Notes: generated from the sequence alone by a model not told the origin. DNA of 64,000 nucleotides from Isoetes taiwanensis (GCA_021234155.1 JAJEKV010000003.1:21312386-21376385), one strand, 5' to 3'. Shown: positions 7,904 through 19,853, numbered from the stretch's first letter. Made by a program: numbers and translations.

Positions 7904-10900
7904 AGGGTATCAACAATAATATTAAAAGGGAAAGAATGAAGGTTTGTCTCTCATCCCTCAACCCTGATTTTTTGTTTATTCAGGAACATAAATTACATGA
8001 TTCTGATCATGAAAAGACCATTAGCAAAACCCTTCCTCCTAATTATAGTATTTGGTCTATTCCTGCCAATGATTCTTCTGCAGGTATTGCAATTGCCTGG
8101 AAGAATTATTTAAACATTTCTGATACCTACATGATCAATAGTAGAAATGGAAGGTGGCAGATCCTTTTGTGTACCATTTATAGGATAAGGCTTGCTCTGG
8201 TAAATATCTATGCCTTTAATAATCCTACAGAGAGAGTGGACATTTGGAAAGGAGTGAAGAACAGTCTAGATAATCTTGAGTATGATGAATGTATTTTGGG
8301 TGGAGATCTTAACATGGTTACTAACAGTTTTATGAGGAACAAGAACTTCAAACCTCTTGGCAGGAAGGAAAAGGAGGCGTGGCTGGAGCTTACTAGATGC
8401 CACAACTTAAATCTCGCCAGAACCAAGCCAGGTTCTTATAGCTGGACAGATAAGAGAATTGACCCCACATTATGCCTTCACGATAGGTATTATCTCTCTG
8501 AAAATCTGTGGAATCACAGTAATAGGGTCAATAATCTGGAAGGGTACACCCTCTCGGATCATTATCCCCAACAGCTGCGTATTATGGCTATCAATCAGCC
8601 TAAGAAACAGAGGAAAACCTACTTCAAACTTAATACCAGTCTGCTCGATCATGAAGAATTTATGGACAGATTACAGGAGGTCTTAAATAGATTCCCCAAG
8701 CCCATAGGTCACTCTGGTTGGATGTTCTGGTGGATTCAAGTTGCTAAGGCAATCAAGAATTGGCTCAAGGAATGGGGGAAACAGGTGCACCTCAATAAGC
8801 TCTCCTCCCTGCAGAATTTGAGAGATAGTTTGCCCAATGCCCCTGAGGGGGAAAAGGACAACATCAAAGCGGAAATCGAGAAAGAAGAAATCAGGATAGC
8901 TGAAGGGTGGAAGCTTAAGGCCAAGATAAGAGAGATAAAGGATGATGAGAGGAGCAGCTCCAAATACTTCTTTGTAAAAGCTAAAGGCAAAATTAAAAAG
9001 AATCACATCTTTGAAATAAGAGTTGGGGATGAAGACATCACAAATGAAGACCAGATCAAAATTGCTGCAGCTAACCATTTCAGGAACATTATGGGCACCA
9101 ATCAAGACAGTACCCAAGATGATATGAATAGGTTTATAAATCTCCAAGCAAAGGTAAGTATGGAGGAAAATTCTAGCATGAAGAGACCCTTCTCCAATGA
9201 GGAGATATTTCAAATTGCAAAAGAAATGGAAAAGGGTAAAAGTCCAGGGCCTGATGGGCTCCCTGTAGAATTTTTTATCAAAGTATGGCCTATTTTAGGG
9301 GATAGCTTTACTAATTTGGCTAATGAGTTCAGGGCTGTCAAATGCTTGGATGCGAGAATCAACACAAGCTTCATCACGCTCATCCCTAAGACTGAAATGC
9401 CAGCTTCTCTTTCGGATTACAGGCCTATTTCTCTAACCAATGTGATTTATAAGATTATTTCAGGTACAATTGCCAGAAGGCTTAAGGGCGTGCTTGAAAG
9501 AATTATAAGCACCTCCCAAGCTGCCTACTTAAAGGATAGATTCATCTTAGACAACATTGTCACAGCTATGCTAGGACTGAACTGGGCCAAAGACACCAAT
9601 CAAGATATTGCACTTATTAAGCTGGATATTACCAAAGCTTTTGATACGGTAAGTTGGGATTTCTTATTCAAATGCTGCAGAGCATTAGGCTTCTCGGACG
9701 AGGTAATTCTCCTTTTCAAAGCAATACTCTCAAATTCTAGATCTTCTGTTTTAATTAACGGAGAATGTGGCCCCTTCTTCCCCCTGCAAAGAGGGGTAAA
9801 GCAGGGATGCCCACTAGCTCCATTCCTATTTCTTATTATTATGGAGGCTCTTCATGGCAAACTAGAAGAAGCAAAGAGATCTAATGTGATCCAAGGACTT
9901 ACCCTCCCAGATAATGGAGTGATGGATCAAATTTTGAATGGTCATTTTGCAGATGATACTTTCCTCTTAGTTTCGATGGACAACAGATCCCTTACTAATA
10001 CTCAGAGCATTTTGGAAGAAATTGGAGTAGCCTCGGGATGTAAAATCAATCCTATCAAATCTAAAGTTGTAGCCAGAGATCAGGTAAAAGGAGAGCAAAC
10101 AGCTGCTCTTCTGGGCTGTAAGTATATCCTTCCTACTAGTGCTTCCAAGATTTTAGGGATTCCCTTAGCTCTTAAAGGTAGTCCCTCAGACATTTGGTCT
10201 GATATTATTGAGAAATTTCAAAGAAAGGTTGATAGTTTAAACTCCAAATACATCTCTAAGTAGGGTAGAGCTATAATTGCAAACTTTGTTATTTCTTCCT
10301 CACATGTATACCAATCATCTGTCATTCTTGTTCCGAAGAAAGTGACTTCCAAATTACAGAGCATTATTGGGAGATTTATTTCCTGCGGGCAGAACAGAAG
10401 ATGCTGGACTCCCGTGGCCATGGAGGAATGCTGCAAAAGCAAAAGTATGGGGGGGCTTGGAGTCATAAATATTGAGAAGCAGGGGATTGCCCTCGCAGCC
10501 AAATATCTCTACAAGGCAGCCTTTAATCTGATCAACCATCCAGTCTCTATTATTATTAGGCATTATTTGAGCAGATGTCTCTCTCATGGATGGAGGAAGC
10601 TAAATTTAGTATTACCCCACTCTATTTTCTTCCCGATCAAGGTCCCTAACTCTATCCCTGGTCTTATCAAGAAGTGGATCAGAGCCTGGAACCTGGTTAA
10701 GGGAATGTTCACTTGGAAAGAGGGGCTATCCATGGACCAATCCATTTTCTGGAATCCGGCTCCTTACTAACGACTCTTCCTTATGTTTAGCATGCCACTT
10801 CCCGGAGCAGGCAAGGATTTGGGGGAGCAAAGGAATAGTCTACATCAGAGATATGTATGACGACCAAGGACTTATTCCCTTTCACCTTTCAGCCTTGGAG

Positions 10901-11524
10901 GGGGAAGGGAGAAATACTAAGATGTTATACAATAATATCTGCATAACGCTCACTCAAGGGAGATGGACAGATGACGATGACGATGTCAATTGGAACCATA
11001 ATGGAATCATAGGCTTCAAGGTTAAGAATGCCTACAAATACCTAATGAGAGATCAGAAGCTTTCCATTCATAGCAAGTGGCAGACAGAGGAGGAGAGATG
11101 CACAAAGAACTTAAAATTCATGTGGTCAAGCCCGATTCTCCCAAAAGTGAAGTCTTTCATGTGGCAGCTTTGGCACAAAGCTCTGGCCACTAATCATAAG
11201 AGATACAGGATTCACATGGCAGATTCTGATGTTTGCCCCAGATGCATTAGTCATAGGGAAGATGAAGAACACCTTTTTAGATCATGTTTCTGGTCGGAAT
11301 GGGTCCTCGAGCTTGCATCTAATATTTTTGGATGCGACCTTAACTCGATTGACTCGTTGGAGTTCTTTATGCCAAATAATCCTAATGATTGGAGGATTTA
11401 CATTTTGCTCTGGCGTATCTGGAAGGGGAGAAATAATTTTATCTTCAATTGTGATATAACTCACCCGGAGGCTATTATCAAACAAGTTCAATACGACATC
11501 AAATGGATTTCGGCTGCTATATAG
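7904..11524 (+). pseudogene. LINE ORF2: endonuclease, reverse transcriptase, zinc finger
   Basis: Order along the frame: APE-type endonuclease (FIQEHKL near 7980, GGDLNMV near 8300, LSDHYPQQL near 8555), then reverse transcriptase (YRPISLTNVIYKIISG near 9420, LIKLDITKAFDTVSWDFL near 9620, LQRGVKQGCPLAPFLF near 9785, HFADDTFLL near 9945). A zf-RVT-type C terminus follows (FMWQLWHKALATN, C-P-R-C, H-L-F). The protein nicks target DNA and copies its RNA there. Breaks: TAG at 10,261-10,263 in frame, TAA at 10,768-10,770, then a frame change, with the end at 11,524. The first 786 codons are open, so this copy is recent but not able to make full ORF2. Confidence 0.93.
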
Positions 11525-12092
11525 ACTCAATTCTAACTTATATCTCTCTGGTATTTCAGGAATTATCTTTGTACTGGTGCGCAAGCTCAAATGGAAGAGG
11601 ATTGATGCAGCAACTAATCAGCAATGGATCAAAGTGTTCGGCCCTCCCAATCTTTATGGTCATGAAGAGCCTTGCCTATGTAACTGTTGCTGTGACCAGA
11701 ATCCAGATGCAAGAAGAGGAATGCTTTGTGAGGCAAAGGACAACAAGGGATGACTTAATATGGCAAAAGCAGAATCGTGCATGTGTGCTTTCTGTGTTCT
11801 ATCGGTCATGGTCAGAGGCAGAGGCAGGAAATCAAGGAACACTAATCTCAAGTCATACTTTTAGAAGACATCAAACCACTTATGGGTTACAGGGTTTTTG
11901 CATCATGTTCCAGACTTTGCTGAAAATTTTTCATATAAACTTTATATCCACACTTATTAGGGTTACACTTCCCTCCAAAAAGTTTTTTTTCGATACCTTA
12001 AAGAGGGTTAAACTTCCCTTCAAAAAGTATCTTTTGTTAATTTATACTTTATAATTAATATATAAACACGCCTTCAATCAAAAAAAAAGAAG
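7904..12092 (+). mobile_element. L1-type LINE inside the DUF7869-like gene
   Basis: The 4.19-kb insertion is bounded by a perfect 15-bp duplication and ends in an A-rich tail (12,080-12,092). It lacks a first ORF and begins within the endonuclease, so it is 5'-truncated. It holds ORF2 (separate entry) and a 3' untranslated part with a near-duplicated block around 11,960-12,030 (GGGTTACACTTCCCTC, then GGGTTAAACTTCCCTT). It is younger than its neighbours, judging from few breaks and the intact target duplication. Confidence 0.95.
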
Positions 12093-12107
12093 GAATGAGC
12101 AGCCACC
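12093..12107 (+). repeat. Target-site duplication, right (15 bp)
   Basis: Identical to 7889-7903. It follows the A-rich LINE tail and re-enters the interrupted frame as NEQPPEANAE. Confidence 0.95.
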
Positions 12108-15053
12108 TGAAGCAAATGCAGAAAATATTAAAAACCCAGCTAGTGCTAATGAGGAAAGAAGAATGGTAGTTTCCAGATTAACATGGAAGGATGAGAAAGT
12201 GATTTTGTATCATCAGTGCAATAGAAGAATTGTTGGTGAAGGTGTGCTTATACTATGGGATCCTATGCACTGCTATAATGGACAGGCTATTGGTGATGAC
12301 TTTGTGGGAGTCTCCATTTCCTCAATACAGCTTCATAACTTCAGTGTTGAGCTGAAGGACAGACACTGCTATGCTTGCAATAATATCAACAGTGGTTTAG
12401 AGTTGCCAGCCTTGTTGCTCTGGCCAGTGGACTCCATTGAGCTGATAGGAAAAGGGATGCTTCAAAGAATTGAGCGTGTTGGAGAAAATAATGTGGTGGT
12501 GGATGAAAATGACATTCCTTCCATACCTCCTTTGGATATATCCATACCAGAAAGAAGAGCCTACAATTTCTTGAAGAGGAAGAAGGAGAAGGAAAATGTG
12601 CGGACTGTGAAAGATACTAACAACTGCAGTGAAGAGACCATGCAAGCCGTCAGGGGGGGGATTGTGGCTGCCCCAACAACTGCTTTGGTAGATTCATAGT
12701 GAAAGAACTTGTGGAAGCCCGATCAATCTACAAGGAGAAAACTCATGATGTTAGAAAAACTTATATTTACAATATAATAGAGCATGCATTTGGGCCGTCG
12801 CCTGATGTCAAGAATAGGGGATTTCCTATTGGTGGCAAATAGATATGCAGCAGTGCAGTGACAACCATACTAGGTATTTCAGCCTCTACATGGTGGAGAT
12901 TAAGGCGGAACCAAAAGAGGGGGGCTCAAATAGGTTGGCATGGTAATCGGGGAAAGGCGAGGACAACCCCCAGGGTGCTTGCAGCTCAGAGTTTATTCGA
13001 GAAGTTTGTTAACTATCATGCTGAGAGTATGCCTCACAAAAGTGCGGTTGATGAAGAGGGATGCAGGAAAGTAGTTCAAATGTTGCCTGCATATTTCACA
13101 CAAAAAGTGATTTTATAAATGATCAACAATCTTCTAGAGGAAATGGGTGTGGACAAGATTTCACAATCAGCCTTCAGCAAGCTCTGGAGTAAGCATTTTT
13201 CAGATGTCAAAAGAATGCAATATAACAACTTCTCAAAGTGCAATATATGCGTGGATTTGTTAGATAAGCTCAAGAAGTCGAAGCTTGAGGTGGAAAGATT
13301 AGCGGTTCGGAAGGAAATGAGAATTCACACGATGGAGCAAATGTCATGTCGATCAACATACTGGATGTGGAGATGCTTGTCTACAATGGAACCAGAGAAT
13401 TTTCTATGCGTCATTCATGACAAGATGGATCAGCAAAAAAACTGTTTGCCCCAGTTTAGGGCCATACCAAAGTCTGTTGCAAGGTCTTTTCCATTGCAAA
13501 TATCACTAGCTGGATTCATAACTCATGGCCATGGAGCAGTGCATCACGGTCAATTTACATTAGAATTATGGGGTGATGGTCCAAACTTCCATGTTGGTAG
13601 CATTGCAAAAGCATTGCGCGATTTGGAACATGGTTTTAATGGAGATGTTCATTCTTGTAAGCCATTGCGGCATCTCTTCAAGGCATTGCCTGACACTGCT
13701 CCCATGAAACTAGAGGATTTGACCATAGGAAGGATGAATGGGCCAGCATCTTCAATTCATGTGAACCCAATACCGAGGCGCCGACTACCCAAGAAGCTAC
13801 TCTTGCAACTTGACAATTGTGCTGGCCAGAATAAAAATAGATACTTGTTTGCATATTTGTCGTATCTTACATGGGTTGGAGCATTTGAAATGGTCTATGT
13901 TGGTTATTTGATGCCTGACCACACTCACGAAGACATTGATGCAATGTTTGGGCATTATAGGATCAAATTGCAGAAAAGTGACGTCACCACCTATCCGAGG
14001 CTTTTGGAGCTATTTAAGCAGTGTTCTTCACCTCCTCCTATTAGTTCATTGATACAAGAAGTCCCCGAGTGGAAAGAGTTTATAGAGGGTTATGCTCGTG
14101 AAGACCATATTGGGCATAGTGCTCCATTGCAATTTAGGTTTTGGGTGAAGAATGGAAAGCCAATAATGCAATACAAGATGAGGGCTGGAGATCCTGTGTG
14201 GAAACCGGAAGATAAGGATATATTGATTTGGAAAGAAGATGTGGCAGGTGAACCAATGGTGCCGACGGGAGAGCCTAAAGCTATGAAACCATTAGGAGAA
14301 GTGAAGGACTGTGAACGGACTATGGAAGGGATAATGGATTATATAAAGTACTGGGAGAAATCCTTAGTAGATAAACACATAGCACCAGAGAGAAGAGCGT
14401 GCAATGAAGCACTTATAAATTATTGGAATGAAGTTCATATACTTTTAGGGAGTTTGGACACAAGTAGTAGCGTCCTTCGAGAGGGTTGGCTACCTCAAAG
14501 TCGATGGAGGCTCGACCATGGTCAATTCCAACCTGATCAGCAGCCGATCCACTTGATGACAGAGGAGTCTAAAGAGGAGGTAGAAGAGGATGAAGAGCAC
14601 TATGTTGGACCGAGAAAAGAGCGTCCCAAGTATTATGGACTTGCTCCATATGATCCTAAGATGGATTTGAAGGATGGCCAATATTTGATCGTCAGGCCAT
14701 CAGATGAAGATACTTATCCTATTTGGTTAGGGTATACCATCTCGAGTGTTTATAGGGAAGCTAATAACCCTAACAGAAACAAGGTGCATGTGGAGTGGTG
14801 GCGTCCAGTAAGTGGAAAAGGAGTCATTACTGAAAAAGAGCGCTACAAAGATTGTTTTAATAAGCAATGGAAGTATGATGCAAGTGATCCGGCCCAATGG
14901 GTGGAAATAAAATCCGTGTTGATGTCATGGAACCCCAGAAAGGGCAAGGTGGATCTGAGAAAGGGGTGCATGAAGATTCCAATCTCTGTGAAGGATAAAG
15001 TTCTGAAGTCACTAGAGAAGATAGCCAAACAAGCAAATAAAGTACGAGAGTGA

Positions 15054-15385
15054 GTATCTTATGATGTGAATCTTACTTTCATTGTAATCCTACTTTCAGT
15101 GCAATTTCATTGTCTTCGTGATTGTAATCTTACTTTCAGTATATGAGCATCTTACTCTACTTGAATGTGAAATACTGGCTTATGATTATCTACTTGAGTT
15201 ACATCTACTTGAATGTGGAATACTGGCTTGTGATAAGTGTTAACTTGTAATTTGAGATCTGTTAGAATTAAGGCTGATAATAAAAAGTATTTACATGCAA
15301 TTCCACATTGTTGAAATTGGGGTTGTCACTATTTGTAAATTTCAAAATGATGGAATAATTTCAAAATAATGGAATCGTGGTTCTA
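15054..15385. other. 3' flank of the DUF7869-like gene
   Basis: Non-coding. It contains near-repeated phrases around TTACTTTCA and CTACTTGAATGTG (15,070-15,240). It ends with the 36-bp stretch (15,352-15,388) shared with 4,893-4,928. Confidence 0.5.
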
Positions 15386-17001
15386 TATTGATTACTATTA
15401 AATAATACTTACTATATCGATTACCATTGATTAATATATTTATTTAAAAGAAAGGGCAATTTGAGTTGTGCACTTGAATAAAATGGCATACAAAAATTTG
15501 CCATGCACAATTAAGGGCAAAGCAAAATCTGCCCTTAAAAATAAATATAGACCCTACCCTTATAAGTTGATCACTGATCTCCACACCCCCCTCACGCTCA
15601 CGCTCACGCTCACGCTCACGCTCACGCTCATCCTCATCCTCATCCTCTCCCCTCCACCACATCATGGTCCTCCTCCGCCACCGCCCAATCTGAGATAATC
15701 CAGAGGCATGAAATGCGTCTATGGATGAATGGCCATGGGGTCCAGTTAATCGCGATGATTTGTCTGCAATAACCCTTTCTCAACCATATACATGCGGCTT
15801 TTCATGCTCTTTATCAGCATGTTTTTTTTATCACATGGTAAAGATTGGACTGAGATGTGATTTTGCTATGCAAGCATCAGATTGAAGGTCAAGCGATGCA
15901 TAAAATCATCTTCACAATTGGAGATGGCTCTAATTGCGGCATCCAGAAGCTCGTCATCTACAAAATTGGCAAATACAAGGATAGAAGCCAAAAAAGTCGA
16001 CGTCAAACATGGCAGTTTTATAAATACGCAGGAAGAATTGATCTGGGTTAGATATGACTATTGTGCAATATTTTGTAAAGAATCCATTGTGCAGATTAAA
16101 TTTCACTGCTGGTTTGATTTGGATTGAGCAAATTGAAGAGCGATTGTGCCCCAGCGTTGTGTCAAAAAAACGTTGTTGGGTACATCCGAAAGCAAGCAGT
16201 TGGCTGGTTGAATGGCTCTGATCTTTATGCGCTTCTGCCCACTCTTTTATCAATTAATTTGGTCATGATTCCTTGTTTCTTCTGACAAATTTGATAGGTA
16301 TATATACACTCAATACTTTGTAGAGTGAACACGAAGATCATTCTTCCTGCATTTTTCTAAAATTGCCATGTTTCTTCTCCACGAATATAAAATTGAGATA
16401 AGATAAGATCAAATTTCCAAGAGAAGCTCACGAAGCTTATGGGACGAAGTACATGCAAAGGGCAACAGCTCAACCAAAACTCGGGGTTCGAGCCGCATGA
16501 TAAAAACATAAGAAAATAAGAACAATCATATTGTAAATAATTGGATAGTAGCCGTAAAAACCTAGAACATGCCTCCTTAAACCTCTCTCTTTGATTGACG
16601 CCAAAATGATGATGTTCATCAATACCACATGACCAAGGGTAGCAAACTGCACAATAGGTTGTGCATTCCCACAACAGGCTTGATATTGCCATTCTCCATA
16701 CTATAATTTAGTGCATCTTGTGAATGCATGACACTACAAGAATCTAGTTAAGGATCTACAAGCCTTACATTTTGTATCCCATTAGCTTTGCCTGTGTTTA
16801 CAGTCGGTTGGGCGGTGTTAGAATAAAGATTTTTTCCCTTGGACCCCGTAAGGGGTAGATAGAAATAATGGACAATTGGAGGGCATTCTAATGCCGGTTC
16901 ACGCAAATCAATAGCAAGGAAGCCCCTTACTCATAATGCAAGCTCCCTTTCAATCCCGGCCCTCCAAATGACACTGGGGTAGCATTAAATGGCATATCCG
17001 A
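15386..17001 (+). repeat. 1.6-kb direct repeat, copy A
   Basis: It is nearly collinear with 24,200-25,832 in the same orientation, with scattered substitutions and small indels. It includes a TATA-rich segment near 15,535-15,560 and a CTCACG hexamer run (15,588-15,640) that is longer than in copy B. No protein family is recognised; the frames over the hexamer are repeat artefacts. The repeat ends near GGCATATCCGA. I found no primer-binding site beside either copy, so calling them LTRs is not supported. Confidence 0.85.
15588..15640 (+). repeat. CTCACG hexamer microsatellite
   Basis: About seven CTCACG/CTCATC units. Copy B at 24,408-24,445 has about half as many, so the tract changed length after the duplication. 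Confidence 0.9.
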
Positions 17002-17321
17002 CTTGGGCTTAAGCTTCAATCACGTAACAAGTTTATGTTATTCAATCGTTAATTTATAAGTTTAGTAAAAAACTATCTCAAGGGAACATCAATGACGAAA
17101 TTCCAAGGGATTAATGATTGGTTCAAACAACAGAAACGATGAAAGGAAGAAAAAAACTATGTAAACTCTAAAGATATCAAAGTAAGTATTTACCAATGTG
17201 TGTGTAATTTGATATGGAAAGCAAATATAATATCTTCAGGCTAAGAACATCCATCTTAATTAAGCTTATTATGAGAGAAAGAAATTGAGTTAATATTCTA
17301 TATGCAATAAGAAATTAAAAT
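17002..17321. other. No recognisable content
   Basis: AT-rich and non-coding, between direct repeat A and the inverted composite repeat. Confidence 0.4.
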
Positions 17322-17754
17322 TAAAATAGTTGAGGGGTTACATAATGCCTCCAACAAAACTTCAAAATTAGAATCACAATTGTATTATGGAATCCAAATG
17401 CAAACTAATAAACTTAATATCTATTCTCACCGTTTAACTCTACCAGATAAACAACGCAAATCCAAACGCTAAAAACATGATAACCTAACCCGCCCCCAAG
17501 CCTACATTACCGCTAGTTCAGTCTATTTTTGTTCATTTTGTTTTTGTGCAAGTTGAAAAAATCTTGTGTACAAGCATGGACCATGACTAGAGGGCCACAT
17601 TCCCATAAGATCTCATCACCCCTCACCACTATCTCTTCACCATCATCTACCAAGTGATCAACTTAGTAACATTGCCCACCCTTAAATAGGCCTCTTACCT
17701 TCCAAATAAGGGAGTTCTTTTAGGAGCCATTATTCATAAGTGTAACAAAAAAAA
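17322..17754 (+). repeat. Composite repeat copy 2, first part
   Basis: Reverse complement of about 5,775-6,281. It breaks off in an A-run where the 17,755-19,688 element is inserted. Confidence 0.85.
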
Positions 17755-17826
17755 CAAGGTGTTGCGCACGGAGGGCATGGCCGAGGGTGAAGTGGCGTAA
17801 TCATAGTTCAAAGTCATGTTTTGACA

Positions 17827-18025
17827 ATCAATTCAAGGCATAAAAGCAAGGATAGGAAAAGGAAAATTGGACATTGCAGGAGTTGGCAGTATGAACCTTG
17901 AACTGCCACAAGGCGGGCTCTTTCTTAAGAATGTGCTGCATGTACCACACCTTGAAGCCAACTTCTTGTCCATTTCCAAGATGGATGATGCAGCAAGCGA
18001 AATTCATTGATCTGGTCTTAAAGAG
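17827..18025 (+). pseudogene. Ty1/copia polyprotein fragment
   Basis: Plus-strand reading gives KGKLDIAGVGSMNLELPQGG, then LFLKNVLHVPHLEANFLS and ISKMDD. This is the phrase just after the protease in copia polyproteins (usually LKNVLHVPDLxxNLLSVSKL). Only about 60 codons remain. It was probably captured or nested in element C. Confidence 0.65.
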
Positions 18026-18669
18026 CTGGCCGATTTTGTTATTACATTTACACACCTATTAAGCTTCACTCTGATATGCCTTGTAGTAGTTTAACTTTCG
18101 TTTTCTACTACTTATATCAGCCGATTTGCACTCTGATTCAGCCGACTTAGTAATTTCTTTCATTGGATTCACTGATGCTTACAATTTCTGGTTCACCCTT
18201 CCTCCCCTCTTTTCCTTGTTGAATGAATTTTTGGGTGGGAACAAAGCGCGAAGAACGGCTGTAATTGTGGACATTTTCTAATAACGGCCTAGTGATGAAT
18301 CAATTAGGCCAATGTAATTCCCACAGAATTTTGAAAATGTACATTCCCACACCCAAATTATTGGAAAATATCGTAACATTTCGCCATGGAGCCGGATTTT
18401 TCTCCGAATAAAAATTGGTATCTTCCTTATAGAAAAATACATAAAAATCTACTTATTGAAAAATACGTAAAAAACTACCGGTAACTTTTCTACCATGTGC
18501 TAAATCAACCGGAAATCTTCTTTACCTGGGACGTTGCTTTCACCTCTTGCCCCATTTCTTTAGTGGAAGAAGGAAGGTCAAAAATAAAAACTTGCAATAA
18601 CTTAAAAATGTAGAAGTTTATTTGCAGAAAAAAAAAAGAATAATTTATTTGCAAAACCCAAAGAAATCT

Positions 18670-19542
18670 CGTAAGAATGAGATGACTTCTGGTTCAAAAA
18701 TATACATTAAAGCTCTGCTGGGTTCTCCAAAGAGTCTTGGTAGAAGCCTGAAGAAGAACTCTTTCCTCATCAGAAAGCTGAGAATTGGCAATACTAACAA
18801 CGTCGGATCGACCAAGAAGGGCAAGCAAGCTAAGATAAACCTCTTCTTCAATACCATGAAATCCTTGGGCCAGAACAGAAACAGGATGAATCCTTCTCTG
18901 ATTCGTAAGAATACTCTTTGCCAAACTAGCAGCAGAGTACCCAATTGCCCACGAAGTATACCCTTTCAGCTTAATTATCTCATACGCCCCATTTACCACA
19001 GCCTTGTGAATGTCTTCCAGATGCCGCTGGCTATGGGGGACCCCAATTTTCCAAGCAAATTCCGCCACCGGAATGCCGGCTATGGTTAAACTAGACTATA
19101 GCGGCACAGAACTGTCCCCGTGTTCTCCCACAATATAAGTATGCACATTTTGGGCGTTCACATTTAGCCGATCTGCAATAAAAAACCGAAACCTTGATGA
19201 ATCCAAATTAGTTCCGCTTCCAATTACCCTGTTTGAAGGAAACCCAGAAACTTTCCACGAAATTTGGATCAGCAGATACACTGGATTGGAAATTATTTGC
19301 AAAATTGCATTTGGGCTATGGCGAACAAGCTCGGGTATGATAGATTCGTAGAGTGTAATATTCCGCTCTCCAAGAGAAAGCCTGGATTCGCCCGCTCTCT
19401 GCCGAGCTCCAGCAGTAACAATGCAAATGTCGGAATTCTTACTTCCGATGGCCTCCATGCATCCTAACTTAATGCCGATGGAATTCTTAGTGCCAATGGC
19501 CTCCATGCATCCGAACTTCCGGTTCGCCGGTTTGCATAGCAA
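18670..19542 (-). pseudogene. L-lactate dehydrogenase pseudogene
   Basis: Minus-strand reading gives KNSDICIVTAGARQRAGESR, SPNAILQIISNPVYLL, GFPSNRVIGSGTNLDSSRFR and VGEHGDSSVPL. It continues after one TAG to YEIIKLKGYTSWAIGYSAAS and QGFHGIEEEVYLSLLALLG. These are the nucleotide-binding, substrate and catalytic-histidine (GEHGDS) regions of LDH, which reduces pyruvate with NADH. The TAG near 19,091 replaces the tryptophan normally after the V-x-L. The N-terminal third is missing, and GCMEAIG-x-KNS occurs twice at the broken end. No intron interrupts the remaining part. It lies inside element C, so it was presumably captured as a fragment. Confidence 0.9.
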
Positions 19543-19597
19543 GCTGCCCCGTAACAGGAGCGACCGACAATTTACAGCTTACAACAGGTTTCGAGCA

Positions 19598-19651
19598 GTT
19601 TTTGGCATATTCATGGCATATGCTAGCATATGCCATGAATATGCCAAAAAC
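19598..19651. repeat. 54-bp perfect palindrome
   Basis: The sequence equals its own reverse complement with no spacer. The centre is CATATGCTAGCATATG, flanked by matching GGCATATTCATG and CATGAATATGCC arms and T5/A5. It lies just inside the GGGTTACCCC end of element C. Elements A and B have palindromes at the same place with different arm sequences. Confidence 0.95.
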
Positions 19652-19704
19652 CCACATAAGCAAGGGATTGCCCCCCTAGGGGTAACCCAAAAATCGTTCT
19701 GGTA

Positions 19705-19853
19705 AAGGTAGATAGATAAATAGTAAGCATTTTTATGTCATGCCACATTGGTAACGTCGATGAGGAGATATGACAGACCCCAGAGACTTGAACACAAGAT
19801 CTTTTATTTGCTAACCCAATGGACTAGCCACTAAACCAAACAAAGGTCCATAG
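19705..19853 (-). mobile_element. tRNA-derived SINE, second copy
   Basis: Reverse complement of the SINE at 5,599-5,747, with the same A/B-box-like words (GGTTTAGTGG, GTGTTCAAGTCTC) and a TATC-type tail at 19,705-19,722. Confidence 0.75.

Larger units (their letters stand above)
7788..15053 (+). pseudogene. DUF7869-like gene, split by a LINE and broken
   Basis: The 5' part (7788-7903, after acceptor TTTTCAG) reads in frame into the part after the LINE (12,108 onward) once the LINE and one target copy are ignored. Breaks: a frame change at a run of G near 12,650, TAG at 12,839 and TAA at 13,116. The remainder, 13,119-15,053, is one open frame of 644 codons. It has LLLQLDNCAGQNKNRYLFAY (near 13,800), GYLMPDHTHEDIDAMF (near 13,910) and later WKPEDKDILIWK. 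The D-N-x-x-G-x-N-K and H-T-H-E-D-I-D words match a family I recall as DUF7869, common in transposon-rich plant, algal and animal genomes and of unproven function. Total length without the LINE is about 1,020 codons. Confidence 0.65.
17755..19688 (-). mobile_element. Gene-capturing element C (1.93 kb)
   Basis: It is inserted in an A-run of the composite repeat; the copy at 5,760-5,775 shows the empty site. One end is CAAGGTGTTGCGCACGGAGG; the other, on the minus strand, is GGGTTACCCCTAGGGGGGCA. The same two ends bound the elements at 45,229-50,404. It carries a Ty1/copia fragment (17,827-18,025), a lactate dehydrogenase pseudogene (18,694-19,542, minus) and a perfect palindrome (19,598-19,651). 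No transposase is visible, so it is non-autonomous. Confidence 0.75.

Noticed and set aside
762-15053. TAA/TAG reassigned to glutamine
   Set aside because: Host genes here end normally, frame changes accompany the stops, and the affected genes are transposon-like. Decay is the simpler reading.
762-15053. Giant-virus insertion as source of the ParB/methylase/HAD block
   Set aside because: The genes have plant-type introns and sit among plant transposons. No viral core gene (capsid, polymerase, packaging ATPase) is seen.
15444-15698. Coding frames over the CTCACG repeat (EREREREG and TLTLTLTL translations)
   Set aside because: Pure products of a hexamer microsatellite; the second copy at 24.3-24.5 kb shows length change only.
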